Assembly: GCF_036924525.1 (NCBI RefSeq)
Contig: NZ_JAZHRU010000001.1
Span: 6,849,001 to 6,913,000, forward strand
From: Bradyrhizobium sp. AZCC 1719
GTDB taxonomy: Bacteria > Pseudomonadota > Alphaproteobacteria > Rhizobiales > Xanthobacteraceae
Length of the DNA stretch: 64,000 nt
Reading direction: 5' to 3'
Position 1 is the first letter of the stretch, and the number at the start of each line of letters is the position of its first letter. The notes under the pieces are model-generated. The model was given only the letters and a program-made list of their open reading frames with translations, made no database searches and was not told the DNA's origin. This document shows, in pieces, positions 28,886-37,047 of this stretch. Position numbers and translations under genes: made by a program.

Positions 28886-29803
28886 GTGCGCGGAGTTTTC
28901 GTCGACGCCAATGAATCGCTGGCCGTGATCTTCGAAAGGCTGCACCAGCCCGGCGATCCCGAGGTGCGGATCCACCGAAATCCCGATATCACCTCGGATC
29001 AATATCCCGGGATACTCGACGGCGCCGAGATCGCCATCGTCGATCACACCGCGCTGCCGACCGACATCGCGAAGAAATGCACCGGGCTGAAGCACGTGGT
29101 GTTTCTCGGCACCGGCGCACGCAGCTACATGAATCCGGAAGAGCTCGCCGAGCTCGGGATCCAGGTACACCTGATCAAGGGCTATGGCGACACGGCGGTC
29201 GCCGAATGCGCTGTTTCGCTGATGTGGGAAGGCGCGCGCGGCCTTGCCAAAATGGACCGCGGCATTCGCGCCGGCAACTGGCTGCGCGACGACGGCATGC
29301 AACTGACCGGCAAGACGCTCGGCCTGATCGGCTTTGGCGGCATCGCCGCCGAGGTGGCGCGGATTGCACTCGGCAGCGGCATGCGCGTCATCGCCTGGAA
29401 CCGGTCGCCGAAAAAACATCCGAAGGTCGAGTTCGTCGATCTCGACGAACTCTTGACCGAGAGCGACGTCGTCTCGATCCATCTGTTGCTCAACGACGAA
29501 ACGCGTGGATTGATCTCGCGCGCCTGCATCGAGGCGATGAAGCCCGGCGTCATCCTGATCAACACCGCACGCGGCGCCATCGTCGACGAGGAAGCGATGA
29601 TCGATGCGCTGAAATCGGGCCAGATCCGCCATGCCGGCCTCGACGTCTTCAACATCGAACCGCTGCCGGCGGATCATCCGCTGACCAAACTGCCGAACGT
29701 GACGCTGTCAGCCCATTCGGCGTTCCGCACGCCGGAAGCAAGCGAGAACCTGATGCGCGCGGCCTGGGAGCATTGCCGAAGGATCGTTGTGAAGGGGAAG
29801 TAA
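28886..29803 (+). CDS. D-2-hydroxyacid dehydrogenase
   Basis: An NAD(P)-dependent oxidoreductase that interconverts a 2-oxoacid and a D-2-hydroxyacid. The 305-residue protein has the Rossmann motif GLIGFGGIAAEVARI, the signature VILINTARGAIVDEEAMIDA with the NTARG Arg region, and catalytic His in SAHSAFRTPEA. The GTG at 28886 is the start, with GGGGGA just upstream; the nearby ATG at 28881 is out of frame. It is cotranscribed with the amidohydrolase. The substrate is unknown. Confidence 0.9.
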   Translation: MRGVFVDANESLAVIFERLHQPGDPEVRIHRNPDITSDQYPGILDGAEIAIVDHTALPTDIAKKCTGLKHVVFLGTGARSYMNPEELAELGIQVHLIKGYGDTAVAECAVSLMWEGARGLAKMDRGIRAGNWLRDDGMQLTGKTLGLIGFGGIAAEVARIALGSGMRVIAWNRSPKKHPKVEFVDLDELLTESDVVSIHLLLNDETRGLISRACIEAMKPGVILINTARGAIVDEEAMIDALKSGQIRHAGLDVFNIEPLPADHPLTKLPNVTLSAHSAFRTPEASENLMRAAWEHCRRIVVKGK

Positions 29804-29810
29804 CCCTCTT

Positions 29811-29993
29811 CCTTCTCCCCTTGTGGGAGAAGGTGGCATAGGCGGCGGTCGGCCGCCGTACTTAGAAAAGGACGCCGATGCTTTGCATCGGCTATGGACA
29901 CGCAGCGGCAGCGAGACGGATGAGGGGTCTGTCTCCGCGGAGAGAACCCCTCATCCGGCGCTTCGCGCCACCTTCTCCCACAAGGGGAGAAGG
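29811..29993. repeat. Family D palindromic repeat, copy D2
   Basis: Outer arms CCTTCTCCCCTTGTGGGAGA and the complementary TTCTCCCACAAGGGGAGAAGG enclose the GATGAGGGGTC / ACCCCTCATCCGGCGC pair and a unique centre. It fills the convergent gap between the 2-hydroxyacid dehydrogenase (plus) and tartrate dehydrogenase (minus) genes, the same context as copy D1. Confidence 0.82.
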
Positions 29994-30000
29994 GAAGAAA

Positions 30001-31080
30001 TCAATCCACCATTTCCGCGACCGCCTTGCCGCACGCGACCGTGTCGGCGTTGCCGCCGAGATCGCGCGTGCGTAACGTGCGCTCGCCCAGCGTACGCTCG
30101 ATGGCGCCGACGATGGACTCCGCCGCCTGCTTCTCGCCGAGATGCTCCAGCATCATCGCGCCGGACCAGATCATGCCGATGGGGTTGGCAATCCCCTGCC
30201 CGGCAATATCTGGCGCCGATCCATGCACCGGCTCGAACACGGACGGGAAATTACCTTCCGGGTTGATGTTGCCGGACGGCGCGATGCCGATCGTGCCGGT
30301 GCAGGCGGGGCCGAGATCGGAGAGGATGTCGCCGAACAAATTGGAGCCGACCACGACATCGAACCAATCCGGATGCAGCACGAAATTCGCGGTGAGAATG
30401 TCGATGTGGTACTTGTCCCACTTCACGCCTGAATATTTCTTCGCCATCGCCTCCACGCGCTCGTCCCAATAGGGCATCGTGATCGAGATGCCGTTGGACT
30501 TGGTCGCCGAGGTCAGATGCTTCTTCGGCCGCGACTGCGCCAGCTCGAACGCGAATTTCAGAATGCGATCAACGCCGGTGCGCGTCATCACGGTCTGTTG
30601 CGTGACGAATTCACGGTCAGTATCGGGGAACATGCGGCCGCCGACGGAGGAATACTCGCCCTCGGTATTCTCGCGCACCACCCAGAAATCGATATCGCCA
30701 GGCTTGCGGTTGGCGAGCGGCGACGGCACGCCGGGCATCAGCCGCACCGGGCGCAGGTTGACGTACTGGTCGAACTCGCGGCGGAACTTGATCAGCGAGC
30801 CCCACAGCGAAACGTGATCGGGGATTTTCGCGGGCCAGCCCACCGCGCCGAAATAGATCGCATCGTGCTTGCCGATCTGCGCCTTCCAATCCTCCGGCAT
30901 CATCTCGCCGTGCTTTTCGTAGTAGTCCCAGGACGCGAAATCGAAATGATCGAAATGCACGGCGACGCCGTGCTTTTTCGCCGCAACTTCCAGCACGCGC
31001 AGGCCTTCGGGGATCACTTCCTTGCCGATGCCGTCACCGGGAATGACCGCGATCCGATACTGCTTTTTGGCGCTGCTCAT
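30001..31080 (-). CDS. Tartrate dehydrogenase/decarboxylase (isopropylmalate dehydrogenase family)
   Basis: A metal- and NAD-dependent beta-decarboxylating dehydrogenase, 359 residues. Visible family segments are YRIAVIPGDGIGKEVIPEGL, the SWDYYEKHGEMMPEDW block typical of tartrate dehydrogenases, the metal-ligand SNLFGDILSDLGP, and the NAD-binding FEPVHGSAPDIAGQ. Enzymes of this branch act on L-tartrate, D-malate or both. The ATG at 31080 opens MSSAKKQYR. It is divergent from the SDR gene (174 bp). Another C4-acid pathway, for threonate, lies 10 kb upstream. Confidence 0.9.
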   Translation of the reverse strand: MSSAKKQYRIAVIPGDGIGKEVIPEGLRVLEVAAKKHGVAVHFDHFDFASWDYYEKHGEMMPEDWKAQIGKHDAIYFGAVGWPAKIPDHVSLWGSLIKFRREFDQYVNLRPVRLMPGVPSPLANRKPGDIDFWVVRENTEGEYSSVGGRMFPDTDREFVTQQTVMTRTGVDRILKFAFELAQSRPKKHLTSATKSNGISITMPYWDERVEAMAKKYSGVKWDKYHIDILTANFVLHPDWFDVVVGSNLFGDILSDLGPACTGTIGIAPSGNINPEGNFPSVFEPVHGSAPDIAGQGIANPIGMIWSGAMMLEHLGEKQAAESIVGAIERTLGERTLRTRDLGGNADTVACGKAVAEMVD

Positions 31081-31254
31081 CGAGAGTTTCCTTGTTGTCT
31101 TGCCCGGCCGCTAATGCCGGTTATTCGATTGTCTTGCAATGGACCAATCCTGCCTGCCGCGCAACGCTGCACTGCAATGTTGACCGAGACGGCGCCCGCC
31201 GCTTACCAATTTCGCTGACCGTCTTCCACCCTCCTCTCACCACACGAGAATCCC

Positions 31255-32031
31255 ATGGACCTGCATCTGCGCGGCAAGCGCGTCCTGATCACCGGCGCCT
31301 CCAAGGGCATCGGCGCGGCCGCGGCCGAAGCCTTTGCCGAAGAAGGCTGCGATGTCATGCTGGCCGCCCGCAGCGGCGAGCAGTTGAAAGCGCTGACAGA
31401 GCGGCTGCGCTCGGCGCACCAGATCGGCGCGACCGCCCATGTCGTCGACCTGCGCAAGGGTGAGGACATCGCAAGGCTCGCCAAGGAAGCCGCCGATATC
31501 GACATTCTCGTCAACAATGCCGGCGACATCCCCGGCGGCTCGATCGACAAGATCGACGAGGCAACATGGCGCCATGCCTGGGAGCTGAAGGTGTTCGGCT
31601 ACATCAACCTCGCCCGCGCTATCTACGCGCAGATGAAGGCGCGCGGCGGCGGTGTCATCGTCAACGACATTGGCGCTGCCGGCGAAAAGTTCGACGCCAA
31701 TTACATCTGCGGCAGCGCCGGCAACGCCGCGCTGATGGCATTCACCCGCGCGCTCGGGGGAAAAAGCCTCGCCGACAATATCCGCGTGGTCGGCATCAAT
31801 CCCGGCCCCGTCGGCACTGACCGCCACGTCACACTGTTGAAGACGCGGGCGAAGAACCAGTTTGGCGACGAGAACCGTTACAAGGAATTCCAGAAGAACA
31901 TGCCGCTCGGTCGCCCCGCGCATGCGCGCGAGATCGGTGACCTCATGGCGTTCCTGGCGTCGGATCGCTCGGGATATACGTCGGGGGTGATCTTTACGGT
32001 GGATGGCGGATATACGGCGGGGTGGGGTTAG
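31255..32031 (+). CDS. Short-chain dehydrogenase/reductase-like protein lacking catalytic Ser and Lys
   Basis: A 258-residue SDR-fold protein with the cofactor motif GASKGIG (residues 14-20) and NNAG (87-90). The usual active site Ser...TyrxxxLys is not intact: the Tyr position is Tyr150 but residue 154 is Ser instead of Lys (YICGS), and the strand before it reads NDIGAAG without the usual Ser. It may be a cofactor-binding protein, or a reductase with a different mechanism. The C-terminus (DRSGYTSGVIFTVDGGY) is ordinary. It is followed on the same strand by an amidase gene, with repeat E between. Confidence 0.85.
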   Translation: MDLHLRGKRVLITGASKGIGAAAAEAFAEEGCDVMLAARSGEQLKALTERLRSAHQIGATAHVVDLRKGEDIARLAKEAADIDILVNNAGDIPGGSIDKIDEATWRHAWELKVFGYINLARAIYAQMKARGGGVIVNDIGAAGEKFDANYICGSAGNAALMAFTRALGGKSLADNIRVVGINPGPVGTDRHVTLLKTRAKNQFGDENRYKEFQKNMPLGRPAHAREIGDLMAFLASDRSGYTSGVIFTVDGGYTAGWG

Positions 32032-32047
32032 GCCGCGCTTCCCCACC

Positions 32048-32130
32048 GTCATTGCGAGGAGCGAAGCGACGAAGCAATCCACGTCTCCGCTTGTGGAGCC
32101 ATGGATTGCTTCGCTTCGCTCGCAATGACG
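32048..32130. repeat. Family E palindromic repeat
   Basis: The arms GTCATTGCGAGGAGCGAAGC and GCTTCGCTCGCAATGAC are complementary, with inner arms GAAGCAATCCA and TGGATTGCTTC around a short loop. It starts 17 bases after the SDR stop codon and could fold into a long hairpin. This is the only copy in the window. Confidence 0.8.
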
Positions 32131-32246
32131 GCGTAGGCCGTCATGCATATATCTCCGGGCTGCCCACTACTTCCATGCGTTTCCACTTTGCCGGAAAATG
32201 TTCTACAGCACGATCTGCGATCGAGAGCCGAAGCAGGAGTATCGAA

Positions 32247-33668
32247 GTGGCTGATCAGGGGCTGGTGCGTGAGACGGCGGTTGCCATTGTCGGCAAGCTG
32301 AAATCGGGCGAAGTCACCCCGCTCGACCTGCTCGACGTGCTGGAAAAGCGCATCGCGGAGGTCGACGGCAAGGTCAATGCGCTGCCGACGCTGTGCTTCG
32401 ACCGCGCCCGCAGGCACGCCACCGCGCTGATGAACAAGCCCGCCGCCGAGCGCGGCCTGCTCGCCGGTCTTCCGATCCCGATCAAGGACCTCACCAATGT
32501 CGCCGGCGTCCTGACCACGCAGGGCTCGCCGATCTACAGGGACAACATTCCGGCGAAGTCAGATATTCTGGTCGAGCATCTCGAGAACAATGGCGGGGTG
32601 ATCTACGCGAAGTCGAACACGCCGGAATTCGGTGCCGGCGCCAACACCTTCAACGAAGTGTTCGGCCCGACGCGCAATCCCTGGGACACGTCACGCTCCG
32701 CCGCCGGCTCCTCGGGCGGCGCGGCGGTCGCGCTCGCGACCGGCACGGCCTGGCTGGCGCACGGCTCCGACATGGGCGGTAGCTTACGCAATCCCGCGAG
32801 CTTCTGCGGCATCGTCGGATTGCGGCCGAGCATCGGCCGCGTCGCGCATACGGTAGCCGCAGCGGTCGACCGCAATCTCGGTGTCCAGGGCCCGATGGCG
32901 CGCAACGTCGAAGACGTCGCGCTCCTGCTCGATGCCATGAGCGGCGAGCACCCCGCCGATCCGCTGTCGCTGCCGGTGTTGCCGAATTCGTTTCTCGCAG
33001 CCGCCCGCTCCGGCAACAAGCCGAAGCGCGTCGCCTATTCGCCCGACCTCGGCATCACGCCGGTCGACGCGGAAGTCGCCGCCGTCACCCGCAAGGCGGC
33101 GCAGCGCTTTGCGGAGCTAGGGGTCATCGTCGAAGAGGCCCATCCCGATTTGCGCGAGGCCCATGAATGCTTCCATGTGCTGCGCGCGTTCGACTTCGCG
33201 CTTTCCAAGGCGGCGCTGCTGCGCACGAAGCGCGACCTGCTCAAGCCCGAGGTGATCTGGAATATCGAGGAAGGCCTCAAGCTGACGGTCGAGCAGCTCG
33301 AACGCGCCGAGGCGCAGCGCGTCGCGATGACCGCGCGCACGCTGGAATTTTTCGAAAGGTACGATCTATTGCTCGCCCCCGCCACGATCGTGCCGCCCTT
33401 CCCGGTCGAGAACCGCTACGTCGCCGAATGCGCCGGCAAGAAGTTCGACAATTACGTCGAATGGCTCGGCATCGTCTACGCGATCACGCTGGTGTGCTGC
33501 CCCGCGCTGTCGTTGCCGTGCGGCTTCACGGCCTCGGGCCTTCCGGTTGGGCTGCAGGTGGTCGCGCCGCCGCGGGGCGAGGCGCAATTGCTCGCCGGAG
33601 CCAAGGTGCTGGAGGATATTCTGGGCGTGCGCAGCACGACACCGATCGATCCGAGGGCACTGAGGTAA
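32247..33668 (+). CDS. Amidase (amidase signature family)
   Basis: A 473-residue amidase signature hydrolase that cleaves a carboxamide or related bond. The catalytic Ser-cisSer-Lys triad is visible as Lys in PIPIKDLTN, Ser in GSDMGGSLRNP and Ser in RSAAGSSGGAAVA. The frame is open from 32022, but the GTG at 32247 has AGGAG seven bases upstream and lies after repeat E, so I take it as the start. It precedes the molybdopterin oxidoreductase gene by 33 bases. The substrate is unknown. The nearby M20 amidohydrolase and DUF1445 gene hint at amide or carbamoyl-compound use. Confidence 0.9.
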   Translation: MADQGLVRETAVAIVGKLKSGEVTPLDLLDVLEKRIAEVDGKVNALPTLCFDRARRHATALMNKPAAERGLLAGLPIPIKDLTNVAGVLTTQGSPIYRDNIPAKSDILVEHLENNGGVIYAKSNTPEFGAGANTFNEVFGPTRNPWDTSRSAAGSSGGAAVALATGTAWLAHGSDMGGSLRNPASFCGIVGLRPSIGRVAHTVAAAVDRNLGVQGPMARNVEDVALLLDAMSGEHPADPLSLPVLPNSFLAAARSGNKPKRVAYSPDLGITPVDAEVAAVTRKAAQRFAELGVIVEEAHPDLREAHECFHVLRAFDFALSKAALLRTKRDLLKPEVIWNIEEGLKLTVEQLERAEAQRVAMTARTLEFFERYDLLLAPATIVPPFPVENRYVAECAGKKFDNYVEWLGIVYAITLVCCPALSLPCGFTASGLPVGLQVVAPPRGEAQLLAGAKVLEDILGVRSTTPIDPRALR

Positions 33669-33701
33669 ACCAGGCGCGCTTGCCGATGAGGGGCCCTTCA
33701 C

Positions 33702-34367
33702 ATGACCAATGAGAATGAGCCGCCGCCCGAGAGCAAGCTGACGCGCAGCAAGGAACGTTGGGCGCGAGAAGGCAAGTTCCTCACCGGGAAGACCTCGCGG
33801 CCTGAAGACCAACGGCTGCCGCCAGGGCAGCATCTGACCAGGGATTGGCCAACGCTCGATCTGGGACTGACGCCCAATATTTCCCGCGAACGCTGGCGGC
33901 TTGACGTCTACGGCGCAGTCGAAAAACCGATCTTCTGGGATTTTGCGCAGTTCACGGCCCAGCCGCAGAGCAAGTTCGTATCCGACATTCACTGCGTCAC
34001 GACATGGTCGCGCTACGACAATCAATGGGAGGGGCTGGCGACGCGTGACCTCCTCGACACCTGCCGGCCGCGCGAGGAAGCGCGATTCGTGGTGCTGCAC
34101 TCCCATGACGGCTACACTACGAATCTTTCGCTGGAAGACTTTGCCGCGGAGGACGCGTTGCTCGCCCATAGCTGGTCCGGTGCGCCGCTGGAGCAGGAGC
34201 ATGGCGGCCCGGTGCGGCTGGTGGTGCCGCACCTCTATTTCTGGAAAAGCGCGAAATGGTTGCAGAGCATTGAGTTTCTGGCAGAGGATGCGCCGGGCTA
34301 TTGGGAAGTACGCGGCTATCACAACCGCGGTGATCCGTGGGCCGAGCAGCGCTATTCAGACGATTGA
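33702..34367 (+). CDS. Sulfite oxidase-like molybdopterin-binding oxidoreductase
   Basis: A 221-residue protein with the oxidoreductase molybdopterin-binding domain of the sulfite oxidase/MsrP superfamily. The molybdenum-ligand Cys is visible in SDIHCVTTWSRYDN, and the fold-typical segments LRLVVPHLYFWKSAKWLQ and GYWEVRGYHNRGDPW follow. No signal peptide is seen (MTNENEPPPESKLTRSKERW), so it is probably cytoplasmic, unlike MsrP. No dimerisation or heme domain is present. It precedes the hydrolase-OsmC fusion gene by 24 bases and is probably cotranscribed with it. Confidence 0.87.
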   Translation: MTNENEPPPESKLTRSKERWAREGKFLTGKTSRPEDQRLPPGQHLTRDWPTLDLGLTPNISRERWRLDVYGAVEKPIFWDFAQFTAQPQSKFVSDIHCVTTWSRYDNQWEGLATRDLLDTCRPREEARFVVLHSHDGYTTNLSLEDFAAEDALLAHSWSGAPLEQEHGGPVRLVVPHLYFWKSAKWLQSIEFLAEDAPGYWEVRGYHNRGDPWAEQRYSDD

Positions 34368-34391
34368 AGCTAAGTCCGAGGGAGAACAGCC

Positions 34392-35615
34392 ATGCCGAGC
34401 GAACGCTTTCAATTCACCGGCGAAGGCGGCCATCAGCTTGCCGCTGCCCTCGATATGCCTGACGGACCGGTGCAGGCCTACGCGCTGTTTGCGCATTGCT
34501 TCACCTGCGGCAAGGATGTGTTGGCCGCGAAGCGCATTGCGACGGCGCTCACCGCAAAAGGCATCGCGGTGTTGCGGTTTGATTTTACGGGGCTCGGCTC
34601 CAGCGAGGGCGAATTCGCCAACTCGACCTTCTCCTCGAACGTTGCCGATCTCGTCCATGCCGCCGATCATTTGCGCGAAACCCGCACGGCGCCCGCGATC
34701 CTGATCGGCCATAGCCTGGGCGGCGCCGCGATCCTCGCTGCCGCGGGGCAGATACCGGAGGCAAAGGCAGTCGTCACCATCGCCGCCCCCTCCGATCCCG
34801 TGCATGTCACGCATCTCTTCAAGGATCGCCTCGATGACATCCGCACGCAGGGCAAGGTGGAGGTCCAGCTCGCCGGGCGGCCGTTTCACATCAAGCGCGA
34901 ATTCCTCGACGACGTCGCCGAACACAGCCTGGCGGCGCGGATCGCAGACCTTCACAAGGCGCTGCTGATCATGCATTCGCCGACCGACGACACGGTCGGC
35001 ATCGACAATGCCACGAAGATTTTCGTTGCCGCCAAACATCCCAAGAGCTTCGTGTCGCTATCGGGCTCCGATCATCTGTTGAGCGACAAGCGCGACGGCG
35101 CCTATGTCGCCGACGTCATCGCCGCCTGGGCCGAGCGCTATATTGAGCCCGCCGCGGCGCAGCCTGTTTCTGCCGCGAGCGAGGCGCCACGCAACGTCGT
35201 GGTGCGTGAAACCCGCAACAGTAAGTTCCAGCAGATCGTCGCCACAGGTCCCCATCAGATGGTGGCGGATGAGCCCGTTGCCGTCGGCGGCCAGGATAGC
35301 GGGCCCGGGCCATATGACTTCCTGGTCGCAGGCCTTGGCGCCTGCACGTCGATGACGATGCGGATGTATGCCGATCGCAAATCGCTGCCGCTGGACCGCG
35401 TCACCGTGACGCTGAAGCACAGCAAGATTCACGCAACGGATTGCGCCGAATGCGAGACGCGCGAGGGCATGCTGGATCAGATCGACCGGGTGATCTCGAT
35501 TGAAGGCGCCCTGGATGCCGATCAGCGCACGCGGCTGATGGAGATTGCGGACAAGTGCCCGGTGCACCGGACGCTGACGTCGAAGATACGGATCGTGACG
35601 AGGGCAGCGGAGTAG
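34392..35615 (+). CDS. Alpha/beta-hydrolase - OsmC domain fusion protein
   Basis: A two-domain protein of 407 residues. The N-terminal alpha/beta-hydrolase (about 1-255) has the nucleophile elbow GHSLGG, an acid candidate in HSPTDDTVG and the His in SGSDHLL. The C-terminal OsmC-like domain (about 270-407) has the two peroxide-reactive Cys positions, GLGACTSMTM and DKCPVHRTL. OsmC proteins reduce organic hydroperoxides; the fused hydrolase might first release a lipid peroxide. Such fusions are known in proteobacteria, so the architecture is not new. The ATG at 34392 has a GGGAGA site. Confidence 0.9.
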   Translation: MPSERFQFTGEGGHQLAAALDMPDGPVQAYALFAHCFTCGKDVLAAKRIATALTAKGIAVLRFDFTGLGSSEGEFANSTFSSNVADLVHAADHLRETRTAPAILIGHSLGGAAILAAAGQIPEAKAVVTIAAPSDPVHVTHLFKDRLDDIRTQGKVEVQLAGRPFHIKREFLDDVAEHSLAARIADLHKALLIMHSPTDDTVGIDNATKIFVAAKHPKSFVSLSGSDHLLSDKRDGAYVADVIAAWAERYIEPAAAQPVSAASEAPRNVVVRETRNSKFQQIVATGPHQMVADEPVAVGGQDSGPGPYDFLVAGLGACTSMTMRMYADRKSLPLDRVTVTLKHSKIHATDCAECETREGMLDQIDRVISIEGALDADQRTRLMEIADKCPVHRTLTSKIRIVTRAAE

Positions 35616-35631
35616 CGGACCGGTCACGGGC

Positions 35632-35729
35632 CTTCATGGTTTGAGACGCGCAGCTTCGCTGCGCTCCTCACCATGAGGAGACAGATGACCTCATCCTGAG
35701 GAGGCGCGAAAGCGCCGTCTCGAAGGATG
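35632..35729. repeat. Family A palindromic repeat, copy A4
   Basis: Two units: CATGGTTTGAGACGCGCAGC with GCTGCGCTCCTCACCATG, then CCTCATCCTGAGGAGGCGC with GCGCCGTCTCGAAGGATG. They fill the convergent gap between the OsmC-fusion and YeeE/YedE genes. Confidence 0.82.
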
Positions 35730-35750
35730 AAAGCCCGGCTGTCGAAACGC

Positions 35751-36809
35751 CTAAGCCGCCGCCAGTGGCCGAACCCGCAGCGCGCCGCGCAGACCGGCGG
35801 CGGTGCCGACGAGGATGCCGGCGAAGGCAATCAGCGAAGCAAGCGCCAGCGTGGAAAATCCCGTCAACCCCTGCCCGATCGAGCAGCCGAACGCCATGAC
35901 GCCACCGATGCCCATCAGCGCGGCACCACTGCCGGAGCGCAGCATGTGACGCGGCGATTGATAACCTTCGAGTTGAAAGCGTCCGGTCAACAGCGCCGTC
36001 ACCAGGCTGCCGGCGAACACGCCGAACACGGTGACGATGCCGAAATTGAGCGTCGAGCCCGTCGACAGCATGACGTATTGAAGGGCGTCCGCGATCGGCG
36101 CGATGAAGGTGAGCGATGTGACCGGTGCGGGATTGAAATCGTCGGCGCCGAGATAGCCGGTGGCAAACCAGCCGGCCGCCACCAACAGGCCGATGACGAG
36201 ACCCGCGGCGATCTGGCCCGGCGACCGCCGGAATGCCGGATGCGCAAAGGCAAAAATGATCAGCGCTGCGGAGATGACCGAGGCGGCCAGCATACGCGCG
36301 GCCGTTGCGCTCAGGCCTGCGGCGGCGAACAAGGCCGGCACCGAGTTTGCCGTCGCCGTGGTCTGCGACGCCCCGACCATTGCGATGCGCGACGGGGCGA
36401 TCAGGCCCTTCAGCGTCATCTGGGCGAAGATCGCCAGCACGACCACCACCACGAAGGAGCGGAGATTGCCGCGCCCGAGCAGCACCAGCGCGCGCGAGCC
36501 GCAGCCGTTCGACAGCACCATGCCGTAGCCGAACAACAGCCCGCCGAAGAACATCACCGGCGCGGAGAACGACGGCTGCAGATAGATCGACTTGCCGATA
36601 TCGACGAGGCCGCCCGCGGCCAGCAACTGCGTCATGGCCACCGCGACGCCGATCGCCAGCGCATAGGTGCGCACCAGCCGGCCGTCGCCTTCAGCCCAAA
36701 AACCTCTGAGACTGCTGAGCAAGCAAAACCCGCTCAACAATCCGACCGATCCATAGACGAGACCGATCAGTAGTCCGCTGATGACGACGATATTGGCACT
36801 GTCCAGCAC
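35751..36809 (-). CDS. YeeE/YedE-family membrane transporter (thiosulfate/sulfur transport-like)
   Basis: A 352-residue integral membrane protein with about nine to ten hydrophobic segments. Two conserved Cys-containing motifs typical of the YeeE/YedE family are visible: VLSNGCGSRALVLLGRGN and GGVMAFGCSIGQGLTGFS. In characterised members such Cys residues carry thiosulfate across the membrane. The GTG at 36809, with GGGGAA upstream, is the start. Its neighbours, a molybdopterin oxidoreductase of the sulfite oxidase family and an OsmC fusion, are on the opposite, convergent strand; a shared sulfur-redox theme is inferred. Confidence 0.88.
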   Translation of the reverse strand: MLDSANIVVISGLLIGLVYGSVGLLSGFCLLSSLRGFWAEGDGRLVRTYALAIGVAVAMTQLLAAGGLVDIGKSIYLQPSFSAPVMFFGGLLFGYGMVLSNGCGSRALVLLGRGNLRSFVVVVVLAIFAQMTLKGLIAPSRIAMVGASQTTATANSVPALFAAAGLSATAARMLAASVISAALIIFAFAHPAFRRSPGQIAAGLVIGLLVAAGWFATGYLGADDFNPAPVTSLTFIAPIADALQYVMLSTGSTLNFGIVTVFGVFAGSLVTALLTGRFQLEGYQSPRHMLRSGSGAALMGIGGVMAFGCSIGQGLTGFSTLALASLIAFAGILVGTAAGLRGALRVRPLAAA

Positions 36810-37047
36810 TGGTATTTCCCCGTTCCCGCGCGGTCGATCCGGCCGTGACCGCTCAAATAGGAAGCCATTTCAGCAGTTGCTAATATGTTGGAAACGTGCG
36901 CGCGTCCACGCCGCAACGATGCGGAGAATGAATCGCCCGCGGAGGTCCGCGACGACGGAATAAAATCATTGCGCGCGAGCGGCGTACGGCAGGTTTATTC
37001 CTCATGAAAAAATTGGAGGAATCCCGCGCCTCCAGCGAATGCCTATT
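36810..37047. other. Intergenic region with a short inverted repeat and terminator
   Basis: The 238-bp gap holds the upstream region of the YeeE/YedE gene. An inverted repeat GGAATAAA (36957-36964) and TTTATTCC (36994-37001) is present with 29 bases between the arms. The terminator for the next minus-strand gene is annotated separately. No gene is visible. Confidence 0.5.
37007..37033 (-). terminator. Rho-independent terminator of the zinc-type dehydrogenase gene
   Basis: On the minus strand a six-base stem (TGGAGG with CCTCCA) is followed within two bases by six T. It begins about 14 bases after the stop codon of the gene ending at 37048. The stem is short, so termination may be partial. 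Confidence 0.6.

Noticed and set aside
35727..36773. A 348-codon plus-strand frame antisense to the YeeE/YedE gene
   Set aside because: Its translation is an Arg/Gln/His-rich shadow; the minus-strand frame encodes a clear membrane protein with family motifs.
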